In this document: positions 24,401 to 35,203 of the stretch, in pieces
Layout of the letters: every line of letters starts with the position of its first letter
Position numbering within the stretch: the first letter of the stretch is position 1
Assembly (NCBI GenBank): GCA_017311185.1
Contig: JAESUZ010001712.1
Location: 2,294,001-2,358,000, forward strand
Direction of reading: 5' to 3'
Origin: Proteles cristata cristata
Taxonomy: Eukaryota; Chordata; Mammalia; Carnivora; Hyaenidae
DNA: 64,000 bases
Made by a program: the position numbers and the translations under genes
The notes under the pieces: generated by a model
What the model was told of the DNA's origin: nothing
The model's database searches: none
What the model saw: only the letters and a program-made list of their open reading frames with translations

Positions 24401-24696
24401 GCTAATCTTGGCTTAAGTATACTCCGTCTTGTTCCCAGGACATAGGAATTCCTCTCCTTTGATCCAAAAGAGAGATCTGCTTCTCTGTTCACTCCTTACT
24501 CTGCTCTTAAAGGCCTGACAGCAGCAAGCATGAAGTCTGCAGGGCATCCCACAATATGCATTTGGTGCACGGGCATTGATAGTAGCCTACCAGCCAGGAT
24601 CCTGATGCCCAGGATGGCCAGGGTATGGGGATCATAGGAGATGGACCCATTCCTGGGGAATTGGTTGGGAGCACCAGGCTATTGTATTTGGGAGTT

Positions 24697-24915
24697 GTTT
24701 TTTTGTTTTGTTTTTTTAATATTTATTTATTTTTGAGAGAGAGACAGAGCATGAGCAGGGGAGGAACAGAGAGAGAGAGAGACAGAATCCGAAGCAGTCT
24801 CCAGGCTCTGAGCTGTCAGCACAGAGCCCGATGTGGGGGCTCTAGCTAAAAAACCATGAGATCATGACCTGAGCCAAAATCGGATGCTTAACTGACCAAG
24901 CCTCCCAGATGCCCC
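24697..24915 (-). mobile_element. Feline SINE, minus
   Basis: Perfect 14-bp duplication TGTATTTGGGAGTT at 24683-24696 and 24916-24929. Confidence 0.93.
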
Positions 24916-25385
24916 TGTATTTGGGAGTTTAAAAAGGAGCCAGCTATAGTACTATCTCTTATATCCAATCTTTGAATGAAGGGAAGGCTTTGTGCAGAAT
25001 CTTCCAGGGTGAACAGTATCTTCTCAGTCAACCCTCAGGGCCATTTTTTTTACCATGTGATTCAGGGCACTATCAACTCACCTACAGCAGTTCTCTGTCA
25101 CATAAAATCTAGTACTAAGATTTTATTTACAAGGTTTAGGTAAGTGATTTTTCTGGGGCCAAAATATTTCTTATCATTTTCTACTTCCTAGAGGCTAGAC
25201 AGAATGGGATTCAACACCACTTTCTTGGTCTATTTTTCTCCTTTTAATCTCTCTAGGTTTTTCAGATGAACCATCTGATGACTTTTAAAGAAGACTGAAA
25301 TTGTCTCTGTAATGACTTGATAGTATCTGATTTAAGAGTTTCACATAGTATCTTTTGAGTTTTCTAAAATACTAACAGAGCCATG

Positions 25386-25620
25386 GGGCACCTGGGTGGC
25401 TCAGTCAGTTAAGCATTGGACTTTGGCTCAGATCATGATCTCATGGTTCCTGAGCATGAGCCCCACATCAGGTGGGCTTGAGCCCCGCTTGGGATGAGCA
25501 CCACTTCTCTCTTTCCCTCTGTTGCTCCCTCTCTGCCCTTTGTTCACTTGTGCCCTCTCTCTCTCTAAAAAACCAAAAAAACCCCACAAAAATATATATG
25601 TACACACACACACACACACG
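25386..25620 (+). mobile_element. Feline SINE, plus, with (AC)n tail
   Basis: Head GGGGCACCTGGGTGGC. A variant body has a repeated TGAGC(A/C)CC motif. The tail has drifted to AAAAACC repeats and then an AC run at 25603-25619. Confidence 0.88.
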
Positions 25621-25648
25621 ACCTTAAAAACTTGCAGCCATTTCTCTT

Positions 25649-25858
25649 GGGGTCCCTGGGTGGCTCAGTCAGTTAAGCATCCCGCTCTTGATTTTGCCTC
25701 AGGTCATGATCTCATGGTTCTTGAATTCGAGTCCGGGTCCTGTGTGGAGTTCTGTGTGGAGCCCAGCGTGGAGCCTGCTTGGGATTCTCTCTCTGCCCCT
25801 CCCCTGCATGCATGTTCTCTCTCTCTCAAAATAAATAAACATTAAAAAAAAAAAAAAA
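25649..25858 (+). mobile_element. Feline SINE, plus
   Basis: Head GGGGTCCCTGGGTGGC and tail AAATAAACATTAAAA plus an A-run. AGCCATTTCTC and AGCCGTTTCTC flank it. Confidence 0.9.
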
Positions 25859-26496
25859 CCAACAACTAGCCGTTTCTCCAAAGCTTGCCTGTTGATTTGA
25901 GAGCATTTTAAATAATGGAAGCTCTGGATCCACCTTTTTTTTCCCCTCTGGGATGACTTCTGCCCACTGCACATGGTCCACACACTGGTCATCAGACTGG
26001 AATTGACATCTCTGTAGAGAAGTGAGGTAAAAAGTGACATGGGAATCCTCTTTGTTTTTAGTATTGTCATTTCTTGCCCCATATAATAAAAGGGCAGCTC
26101 TTTGGTCTTCCTCCTGAGCTTGATGTATTTAAAAATGTAAAGAATGTAAAGACTGCTTATTGCAAACTCCAGAAGTGTCTTTTAGCTACAAATACTCTTC
26201 TCCTTTTAGCTTCCTGGCAGAGACACACTTGTAGGAGGAAGGCAGGCAGAAGCTGGGGTGGAGGGTGGTTTTGATATATTAATGTACTTGGTTCTCTTTT
26301 TTTCTCTTCAGATAGGCTGCTGTCATTTTCTGCCTTAGAAAATAACTAAGTGGCACTTGGAATTAAGCTCTCCCAGGGAAAGTGGTATGACTATTGAGAA
26401 TTTTAAGTTAAAATCGCTTTCTGCCTCTCTGCATTACTCAGTTCTTCCTTTTTATCTTCTTCCCTATCATGTATTACAAACAATATTTGTGGTTTT
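25859..26496. other. Intergenic, unassigned
   Basis: No exon, RNA gene or repeat that I can name. Confidence 0.45.
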
Positions 26497-26716
26497 ATTT
26501 TTTATTTTTTTAAATATATTTTATTTATTTCTGGGAGAGAGAGAGAGCGTGAGCAGGGGAGGGTCAGAGAGAGAGGGAGACACAGACTGAAACAGGCTCC
26601 AGGCTCTGAGCTGGAAGTCAGCACAGAGCCTGATGCGGGGCTCGAACCCACGAACCGTGAGATCATGACCTAAGCGAAAGTCAGACGCTTAACTGACTAA
26701 GCCACCCAGGCGCCCC
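26497..26716 (-). mobile_element. Young feline SINE, minus
   Basis: TTTCTGGGAGAGAG body junction and a head ending CCAGGCGCCCC. A target beginning CAATATTT follows on both sides. Confidence 0.9.
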
Positions 26717-27544
26717 CAATATTTTTGGTTTTAATACAGTACCAAAATAACCATGGTCACCAGCAGAAGAGAGGTAGCTCTTTCTCTGTTTAAAACAAGT
26801 GACTCTTCTGACACAGAGCCTCAGCTCAGGGGCTGAGAGACCACGGAAGTGGCTGCTCTGCCCTGTGTTTCTCGATGATAAAGTTTCCCTGAGGCTAAAA
26901 AGGAAGCCAAGGCCACAGCTCTAAAAGCAGGAAATTTTCTTATTGTTGATTAGGGCTCAGTTAGCTTTACCAGGAAAATGATGACCTCGGATTCTTCTTT
27001 TACCCTCAAGAGGATTAAGCTACATCTTCCATACCTTTCTTTTTCTGGGACTCTACACTTTACATATACCAGCTTCAAAGTAGGAAGAATTGGTTTCTTC
27101 ACAACTCCAGCCAGATGGAAAGTATTTTCTTTTGCCCTTTTGCAAAACCAAAGTAACTAATATTTCTTGCTTTTGATAAGGGGCTTGCAAATCAGAGTGC
27201 TGGCCACATGGAAACAGTGTTCCAACTCTAGTCACAGCAAGAGCCTTGTGGTCATCTGAGATGTTCTATTGGAATTCCAAACAGATGAAGCCAAGCCCAG
27301 AACTGGTCAAAACAATCCTATTATTGTTTCCTGTTTGTCAGGTTTTGCCTGCCCTGTTTTACATCATATAGTCCAGATTTGCTCTTTTCCATTTCCTTGC
27401 CTGGAATGCCTGGTCCTTTTCTCTGATGTGCTCTCCAGTTTTAGTGACTTAGGACTCCCAAGTTTCTGATTCCCGACCTTCTAGAAGTGATCCCTTTTCT
27501 CTGGAATCTCCTATCACTCATGGTCTCTGTTTCATGCTTTCTGT
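26717..27544. other. Intergenic, mostly unassigned
   Basis: Holds a 22-bp stretch (26844-26865) that recurs with two mismatches at 27719-27740. Nothing else is recognised. Confidence 0.45.
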
Positions 27545-27670
27545 CATTCGTTTATGCTCTTGCCCTGTCTGGAATGCTCTTCTCTCAGCTCTTTGCATGA
27601 GTGGCTTCTTCTCATTCTTCAGGCCTCAACTGAAGCACCACTTCCACAGCAGCCTTCCCTCACCACCTGT
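27545..27670 (+). mobile_element. L2 3'-region fragment, plus
   Basis: CTGGAATGCTCTTCTCTCAG, CTCTTTGCATGAGTGGCTTC and CAGCCTTCCCTCACCACC follow the L2 order. Confidence 0.75.
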
Positions 27671-27942
27671 TCCAGAGAGGGAGTCTTTTCTCGATGTTTA
27701 GAGCCGGTCAGGCGCCTGCGGAAGTGGCTGCCCTGCCCTCTTTCTAGAATGATCAAGTTTTCTTCTTCATGAATTTGAAAAGGAGGAAATCTTCCGCTTT
27801 TACCCTTTTCTTCAAATCTGAACTCAGAGATTCAGTCCAAAAGTCTTGAGTGGACAGTACCTGGCATATAGTAGATACTAAGTATATTGTGATAGGTGGA
27901 TATAAGTAGGATGTTGTCAAATGTTTTATTCTAGTTCTTTTC

Positions 27943-28136
27943 ATTTTTATTTATTTATTTTTATTTTAGAGAGAGTGCATGCAAGCAGGGGAGAGGGGCA
28001 GAGAGGGAGAGAGAGAGAAAGAGAATCCCGAGCTGGCTCCACATGGAACGGGATGCTGTGCTCAATCCCATGACCCTGAGATCGTGACCTGAATAAAGAG
28101 TGAGTGGGACACTCAACTGAGTCACCCAGGTGCCTC
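27943..28136 (-). mobile_element. Feline SINE, minus
   Basis: GA-rich tract and a head ending CACCCAGGTGCC. Part of the middle is deleted. Confidence 0.82.
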
Positions 28137-28219
28137 CCTAGTTATTTCTATGTAAAAAAAAAAAAAAAAAAATTCATTATATGGTGTTTTATTTTTACTT
28201 CTGTTTTTCTTTTTCTTTT

Positions 28220-28346
28220 TTTTTTTAAGTAGGCTTCATGCCCAATACAGAGCCCAGTGCAGAGCTTGAACTCACAACTCTGAGATCAAGACCTGTGCTG
28301 AGATCAAGAGTTGGACACTTAACCGAACAAGCTACTGAGGTGCCCC
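28220..28346 (-). mobile_element. Older short carnivore SINE, minus
   Basis: AAGTAGGCTTCATGCCCAA tail side and a head ending CTGAGGTGCCCC, without the GA tract. A 17-base A-run precedes it at about 28154. Confidence 0.78.
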
Positions 28347-28593
28347 TCATTATGTATTCTGATATAGAATATAGATATTATTTTGAAGTTGATTGTTTTA
28401 AAATACTTTAGATTTTTAAAAAGTGCAGTTGAGAAATTTGACTCTAAACGTCCATTGACTCTTTACCAGCATGACTTTTATCAAATAGGTAATTTCTGAC
28501 TCAGTGCCTCCAACTCCAAAGCACTGATGATGCTATTCTATGTGACCCTGTGGGGTTTGGTACAATAAATGGAGTGTGTCTACGACCCTGTGA

Positions 28594-28647
28594 TCTCTTT
28601 TTTCCTTTAAAAAATTTTTTAATGTTTATCTCTGAGAGAGAGAGAAA

Positions 28648-28716
<69 letters not shown>

Positions 28717-28882
28717 GAAGAGCAAGTGGGGGAGGGGCAGAGAGAGAGGGAGACAATCCAAAGTCGGCTCCAGGCTCTGGGCTGTCATTACAGAGCTCGA
28801 TGCGAGGCTCAGACTCACGAATTGTGAGATCATGACCTGAGCTGAAGTCAGACACTTCAGTGACTGAGCCACGTAGGTGCCC
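28594..28882 (-). mobile_element. Feline SINE, minus, with expanded (AC)n
   Basis: Perfect 11-bp duplication CGACCCTGTGA at 28583-28593 and 28883-28893. The GA tract is split by a long AC repeat. Confidence 0.92.
28649..28697. repeat. (AC)n microsatellite inside SINE
   Basis: About 24 uninterrupted AC units next to a GA run, in the position where the consensus SINE has only GA. Confidence 0.95.
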
Positions 28883-28893
28883 CGACCCTGTGA

Positions 28894-29715
28894 ATTCTTA
28901 AAAAGAAAATATAAAAAAGAATAATCAGACTGTTCATCTCAAGTTCCTAGGAGGAGGCCTTGTACAAAGTAGGTGTTTGATATTAATTTGTTAATAACAA
29001 ATTTTCTCATGTAACATGAGAAAAGGAGTCTGTGGATTAGCACATGCAAAGCAATAGAAAGATATTTAATATCCCTACAGTTCTTAGACTGTTTCACAAT
29101 GCAGTCTATATCCAGGACTTCTTTTCTGAAAAACCATAAGGACTAGGTAGTGCAATGTTTCAAAATGACAGGTTGTGATCCATCAGGAAGATATGAAATC
29201 AATTTAGTGATTTGTGACCAGCATCAGTAATAAGGGTAAGCGTTCGCTGAAACTTTTGATTCAGATCTCTGAGTGTGTGCTTTCTAAGTTAAGATAGAAA
29301 ATGTTTCTTAGGTAAATTGAGGTTTAAAAAAAGTTTTAAAGCCTCCAATATAGTATGATTATACAGATTATAATTTCAATGATGCTGTTCTCATTTTGCT
29401 TTATTTAAGAAGAAAAATAATTGGAACAGAATTCTTGTTTGCTGCTAGCTACAAGGAGAAAAACAAAATTCTACACTGGAAAAGCCATATAGAACTTTTT
29501 TTTCCAGTTTAGGGAGATAATTAGAAGAAACTAAAATATACCTACTTTACCAATGAATTCAAGTCATGTTCTGGGAGATCCTTGGTCAAATTTCTCTTTA
29601 TAGAGTTACTATGAAACTAATGATTTTCTCATTTTTTTATAGAAAACTAATGGCACTATCAAATTATGACTATCAATTAATATTTTAAGTTACACTAAGA
29701 ACTGTGCACATCCTA
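28894..29715. other. Intergenic, unassigned
   Basis: AT-rich, with no gene or recognisable repeat. Confidence 0.45.
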
Positions 29716-29727
29716 TCCTGAAGACTA

Positions 29728-29921
29728 ATTTTTTTTAATGTTTTATTTCATTTTTGAGAGAGAGAGAAAGAGAGAAACAAAGTGTGAGAGGGGAGGAGCA
29801 GAGAGAAAGGGAGACTGAGCTGTCAGCACAGACCCCAACCTGGGGCTCGAACCCACAAACCATGAGATCATGACTTGAGCCAAAGTCAGATGCTTAACCG
29901 ACTGAGCCACCCAGGTGCCCC
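29728..29921 (-). mobile_element. Feline SINE, minus
   Basis: Perfect 12-bp duplication TCCTGAAGACTA at 29716-29727 and 29922-29933. Confidence 0.93.
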
Positions 29922-30299
29922 TCCTGAAGACTATATACATTACTTAAAAGGAATGAAAATTTATAATGTTTTTCAATTTCCTGTGACAAGTCCCATTCTT
30001 TCTTCAAATTATGCTTACTTGCTACTTAATATATCTGCTTGGAGAAAGCTTCCTCACTGAACCTGTTTCAAACAAGGCAATAGAGTTTTAAATTTATACC
30101 ATTTTATTATGAACATTTCAAACCTGCAGCAATGTTGAAATGATATGCACCTAAATTGTACCATTTTTTTTTATACTTTATCACATCTGTCTATGAATCT
30201 GTTTTATTTGTTTATGCTTTTTGAAACAAATTACAGTTGTCAGCATACTTCCCCTGAAGAACTTTAGCATGCATATCATTAAGTAGAGTTCAACATTTA

Positions 30300-31175
30300 A
30301 AGTTTTTTTGTTGAATGTGAAATTTATATATAACAAAATGCACAAATTTTAAGTGTACATTAACTGAGTTTTGACAAATGCATTTTAACCTGCTACCCAG
30401 ACTCCTGTTATATGGAGAATTAGCATCACACTAAACGTCTCTCATACCAACTTCTAGTCAACTCTTCCCCCAACCCTCTACCCCCAGCTCAATTTATTCC
30501 ACCACAGATTAACTTCACCTAATTTGAGAATTTCATATGAGTGGAATCATACACTCTGTACTCTTGTGTCTGAGTGCTTTTGCTCATCATAATGTTTTTG
30601 ATTTTCATTTATGTTGTTGCATGCATCAATAATTTGTTTATTGTTGAGTAGTAGTTCATTGTATAAATGTAAAACAGTTTGTATATTCTTTTTCCTGTTG
30701 ATGAACACCTGAGCTGTTTTTAGAGTTTGGCTATTAAACATAGAGCTGCTGTAGAGGCAGCTAGGTGGCTCAGTTGGTTAAGCAACAGACTCTTGATCTT
30801 GGCTCAGGTCATAATTTCACGGTTTGTGAGTTCAGGCTCCTCACGAGGCTCTGTGCTGACAGTGTGAAGCTGCTTGGGATTCTTTCTCCCTCTCTCTGCC
30901 CTTATCCCACTTGAGCATCTCTTTCTGTCTCTTTCTCTGTCACTCTCTTAAAAAAATAAACCTTAAAAATATTAAAAAGTATAAAGCTGCTATAAACATG
31001 CTTATGGAAGTCTTTTTGTGAACAGAAGTTTTCATTTCTTTTGGATAAATACATAAGAGTGAAGTTACTGATCATGCGATAAGTATATTAAAAATAACCC
31101 CTTCCTTTTTTTCCCTAAAGTGGTTGTGCCATTTTACATTCTTACTGATGATAGAGTTTTGATTGGATGTCTCTA
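30300..31175 (-). mobile_element. Old L1 3' end, minus, with a SINE inside
   Basis: Antisense L1 wording (TATGAGTGGAATCATACA, GATGAACACCTGAGCTG, GGTTGTGCCATTTTACATTC) is heavily mutated. It is interrupted at 30753-30983. Confidence 0.7.
30753..30983 (+). mobile_element. Feline SINE, plus, in L1
   Basis: Head AGGCAGCTAGGTGGC and an A-rich tail. The flanks are AGAGCTGCTGTA and AAAGCTGCTATAA. Confidence 0.85.
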
Positions 31176-31643
31176 CCTTCCCTCATGCTCAGAGTAGGTA
31201 ATAGGTAATAGAAGGGTCATAATACCTCAGTCCTTGGAAGCATTCACCCCATTGTGAAATTAACTAGATTGTGAACAAACTTGTGAAATCATGTGAGTGC
31301 GAGTCCTGAACTGCTCGTGCGTTCCACCAGCAGATGGATGAAAAAACCATTGTCTTTAAGACGGAATAAATGGCCTAATAGATGACCCTTGACAATCTCC
31401 GTCTGTTGATGTCCCCAAACTTGTTTCATTGCTACTTATAAAGAATGTAAGGTCTAGCCCAGAGGTATTCCTTAGAAATATTCTAAACCAAGTTGTTAAC
31501 TGGTTCCCTGGAAATAATAGTGCATTTTTTTGCTTTTATTATAGATTTATTATACAACTCTCAGGTACCTAGTTAGAATTGGTTTTTAATTTCTATTTCA
31601 TATTCCTGTCAGCTTGTATGGGTTTCTTTATTCAGTTTTTCTA

Positions 31644-31851
31644 AAAGAAGTTTATTTATTTTGAGAGAAAGAGAGAGAGAGAGAGAGCGAGCAGAAGAGG
31701 GTAGAGGGAGAGAAAGAGAGAATCCCAAGCAGGCTCTTCACTGTCAGTGTGGAGCCAGATGTGGGGCTCAAACCCACTGAAATCATGAGATTATGGCCTG
31801 AACTGAAACCAAGAGTTGGACGCTTAACCAACTGAGCCATCCAGATGCCCC
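31644..31851 (-). mobile_element. Feline SINE, minus
   Basis: AAGTTTATTTATTTTGAGAG start and a head ending CAGATGCCCC. TCTTTATTC lies on both sides. The next SINE landed in its head end. Confidence 0.9.
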
Positions 31852-31861
31852 TCTTTATTCT

Positions 31862-32087
31862 TTAAATTTTTTTTTAATGTTTTTTATTTATTTCAAGGAG
31901 AGAGAGAGAGACACAGTGTAAGCAGGGGAGGGTCAGAGAGAGAGGGAGTCACAGACTGAAACAGGCTCCAGGCTCTGAGCTGGCAGTCAGCACAGAGCCC
32001 GACGCGGGGCTCAAACCCGCGAACTGCGAGATCATGACCTAAGCGAAAGCTGGACGCTTAACCGACTAAGCCACCCAGGCGCCCCTG
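31862..32087 (-). mobile_element. Young feline SINE, minus, inserted at the head of the previous SINE
   Basis: Perfect 18-bp duplication starting GATGCCCCTC at 31844 and 32088. The duplicated target includes the last bases of the previous SINE, so this copy is later. Confidence 0.94.
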
Positions 32088-32093
32088 GATGCC

Positions 32094-33010
32094 CCTCTTT
32101 ATTCTATTAATGTGGTGAATTGTATTGGCTGATTTTCAAATATGAAAGTAATCTTGCTTTCAGGTTGTAACATATTCTTTTTATGTATTATTAGATTTAG
32201 TTTGCTACTGTTTTGTATTAGGGATGTTTAAAACAATAGATTTATGAGCAAAATTGGTCTGTAATTTTCTTTCCTTATAAATCCTTTTTTAGTTTTGGTA
32301 TTGAGTTTATTCCGGTGTCATAGAACAAATTGAGAAATATTCTCTAAAAGACTGTGTGTAAGACTGATGTTACTTCTTTGTTAATTTAGAAGTTGCTAGT
32401 GAAGGATGTGGCCTTAGGATTTCTTTTGGGAAGTATCTTTAAATATGGGCTCATTTTCTTTGATAGATATAGGGCTATTTAGACTTTTTAAAATTTTATT
32501 TTTTTGAAGATTTTATTTTTAAGTAGTCTCTGCACCCAACTAGGGGCTCTACCAAATAAGCCAGCCAGGTGCCTCTTTTTAGATTTTATTTTTGTATTAG
32601 TTTTAGTAAGTTGGCCTTTCCCTAAATTTTTCTTGTTCACTTAAATGTTCAAGTTTTTTGGTATAAAGTTATTGTTAATAACTTATTATTTTTTAATATC
32701 TACAGTATGATCTGTAATGATGTTTTTAATTTTTTATTCATTTTTGCTTTGCTCTTTGGTTATTTCTTAGTTAAAAGATAGGGTTCTATACACATTATCT
32801 GTGACATGATTTTTCCATTTTATAATATATTCTGGAGATGATTTCATAGCAGTTATTCAAGAGATTTTCCTCTTTTTTTTTTAACTGCTACATAGGACTT
32901 CATCATATTGGCTCTTCATGGAACTAGCTCCCTATTAATGGATTTTTGGTTTGTTTCCAGTCTTTTGCTGTAACAAATAGTGCTGAAGGGAATAACTTTC
33001 TACATATGTA
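32094..33010 (-). mobile_element. Decayed L1 ORF2 segments, minus
   Basis: TATTAATGTGGTGAATTGTA and GTTTGCTACTGTTTTGTATT match antisense RT-region text. The part around 32.9 kb (TTTTTGGTTTGTTTCCAGTC) is L1-3'-like. An old short SINE lies at 32483-32575. Extent is uncertain. Confidence 0.55.
32483..32575 (-). mobile_element. Older short carnivore SINE, minus, truncated
   Basis: AGATTTTATTTTTAAGTAGT and a head ending GCCAGGTGCC, with a middle deletion. Confidence 0.7.
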
Positions 33011-33035
33011 CTTAAATTTTCTTTCTTTCTTTTCT

Positions 33036-33058
33036 TTTTTTTTTTTTTTTTTTTTTTG
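33036..33058. repeat. Poly(T) run
   Basis: About 20 T residues after a TTTC-rich stretch at 33019-33035. Confidence 0.9.
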
Positions 33059-33104
33059 CTGGTAATGATCTTATTTACATGTGTAATCTAAGAAGCAAAG
33101 CAAA

Positions 33105-33227
33105 CAAAGGAAAACTAAAACAAACCCAAGCTCATGAATATAGCAGACTGGAGGTTGCCAGAGACAGGGTTTAGGGGATGGGCAAAATGGATTAAAGGAA
33201 TTGAAAGGTACAAACTTCCAGTTATAA
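33105..33227 (+). mobile_element. L1 3'-end fragment, plus
   Basis: GACTGGAGGTTGCCAGAGAC and GGTACAAACTTCCAGTTATA are typical of an old L1 3' untranslated region. Confidence 0.65.
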
Positions 33228-33292
33228 GGGGTGCCTGGGTGGCTCAGTTGGTTAAGCATCCGACTCTTGATATAGGCTCAGGTTGTGATCTC
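33228..33292 (+). mobile_element. Truncated SINE head, plus, joined to pseudogene
   Basis: Only the first 65 or so bases of the SINE (GGGGTGCCTGGGTGGC to GGTTGTGATCTC) are present. ATP5F1A-like sequence follows within about 15 bases. Confidence 0.85.
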
Positions 33293-33304
33293 TCCATACT
33301 GAGA

Positions 33305-34310
33305 TCCAGACACTGTGGACATTCTAGGTGGTGAGAAGCTGTTGGGTCATATAGTAGGTGCCATTGGTAATTGGTTGCAAGAACTATAGGTAAGTTGGCT
33401 GAAAGCCCCTGGGATCATACCTCCAATCTCTGTGTAGGAACCAACTCAGACTGGCATTAAGGCTGTGGATAGATGGTCAACATAAGCTGGTTATTGGTGG
33501 CCAGTAGACTGGCAAAACGTCAATAATGGACATAATCATTAACCAGAAATGTTTCAATGATGCATCTGATGAAAAGAAGAAGCTGTACCATATCTATATT
33601 GCTGTTGGTCAAAAGAGATCTACTGTTGCCCAGTTGGTGAAGAGACTTACAGACGCAGATGCCATGAAGTACACCATTGTGGTTTCAGCTACTGCTACTG
33701 ATTCTGCCCAGCATCAGTGGCTGACTCCTTATGTCGGCTGTTCTATAGGAGAATATTTTAAAGATAATGGAAAACATGCTTCAGTCATCTATCATGAGTT
33801 ATCCAAATGATCTGTTGCCTATTGCCTATTGTTACTCGTTAGGCCTATTCTAGTGATATGTTCTAATTACCCTCCTGTCTGCTGGAGAGAACAAAATGAA
33901 TGATTTTTTTGGTAGTGGTTCCTTGACTGCTTTTCCAGCTGCAGAAAACAGCTGGTTATGTGTGTGCTTATATTTCAATGAATGTCATTTCCATCCCTGA
34001 TGGACAGATCTTCTTGAAAACAGAAGTGGTTTACAAAGGTATCTGTTGGCTTGCTTGTATCCTGTGTCAGATCTGCCACCCAAACCAGAGTCAGGAAGCA
34101 GATGGCAGGTACTATGAAGTTGGAACTGGCTCTTAATCGTGAGGGGCTTTTGCCGGATTTGGTTCTGACTTCCAAGCTGCCACTCAACAACTCCTGAATC
34201 ATGATGTGCATCTTGAGTATATGAAGCAAGGGCTGTATGCTCCTGTGGCTATTGAAGAACAGTGGCTCTTTGCTGGCATAAGGGGGTATCTTGATAAACC
34301 AGAGCTATTT
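33305..34310 (+). pseudogene. ATP5F1A: Processed pseudogene fragment of ATP synthase F1 alpha subunit
   Basis: Intronless sequence reads as the middle and later part of the mitochondrial ATP synthase alpha subunit, with frameshifts, stops and small deletions. Recognisable pieces are the Walker A surroundings, now broken, and an [17 protein letters not shown] block. These are followed by [20 protein letters not shown] and TIVVSA, and later by degraded matches to the [31 protein letters not shown] and AIEEQ regions. A 94-codon open stretch (33526-33810) survives by chance. Neither the start nor the end of the parent CDS is present, and no poly(A) is visible at the 3' limit. The copy is therefore truncated at both ends. 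The 5' limit abuts a broken SINE. It is not expected to make a product. Confidence 0.9.
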
Positions 34311-34393
34311 CTCTTGTATTTGTTTTTGTGGGTTTTTTTTTTTTTGGCTTGAGTATTTAAAAGCAAATCTTAAAAGGCATGGTATTTTATTCT

Positions 34394-34600
34394 TTTTTTA
34401 ACTTTTTTTTATCGTTTTTATTTATTTTTGAGACAGAGCATGAGCGGGGGAGGGGCAGAAAGAGGAGACAGAATCTGAAACAGGCTCCAGGCTCCGAGCT
34501 GCCAGCACAGAGCCTGATGAGGGGCTCGAACCCACGAACTGTGAGATCATGACCTGAGCCAAATTCAGATGCTTAACTGACTGAGCCACCCAGGTGTCCC
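34394..34600 (-). mobile_element. Feline SINE, minus
   Basis: Perfect 16-bp duplication CATGGTATTTTATTCT at 34378-34393 and 34601-34616. Confidence 0.94.
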
Positions 34601-35002
34601 CATGGTATTTTATTCTACTTCATCATCCTTTAAAAGACGACTTTTTTCCTTATATAACCACGAGGCCATTTTTACATCTAACAAAATGAAATAAACATTT
34701 CTTACATTGTAATACAAACTATTCAAATTTCCTTATCATCTCAAAAAATGTCTTTTTACAATTATTATTTTTGCAAGCCAGAATCCATACAAGGGCCACA
34801 TTTGGTGCTTGTAGGCTCTCTTTTTATTTACTGAAGTGCTCCACTTCCCCTCCGTCATTTGAGTTACTTCTTGAAGAAACTGGGTCAGTGGTCCTGCAGA
34901 ATGTTGCAGTTGCATCTTGTATTTTATTTGCTTTTCCATCCTCTGTATTTCCTGCAGTCTAGAAATTAGCTCTAAAGACTTATTCTATTTTAGATCCTTT
35001 TT

Positions 35003-35203
35003 TTAAAATGTATGTATGTTTGTTTGTTTGTTTATTTATAGATAGAGCCCAAGTAGGGGAGGGACAGAGAAGGGAATAGAGGATCCAAAGCAGGCTCTGC
35101 CCCGACAGCAGAGAGCCCCACGCAAGGTTTGAACTGATGAACAGTGAGATCATGACCTGAGCTGAAGTTGGATGCTTAACTGACTGAGCCACTCAGGAGC
35201 CCC
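35003..35203 (-). mobile_element. Feline SINE, minus
   Basis: (GTTT)n tail side and a head ending CTCAGGAGCCCC. ATTTTAGAT lies on each side. Confidence 0.87.

Noticed and set aside
33280..34320. A functional ATP synthase subunit gene
   Set aside because: No introns, start or end. Frameshifts and stops interrupt it on both sides of the one open stretch.
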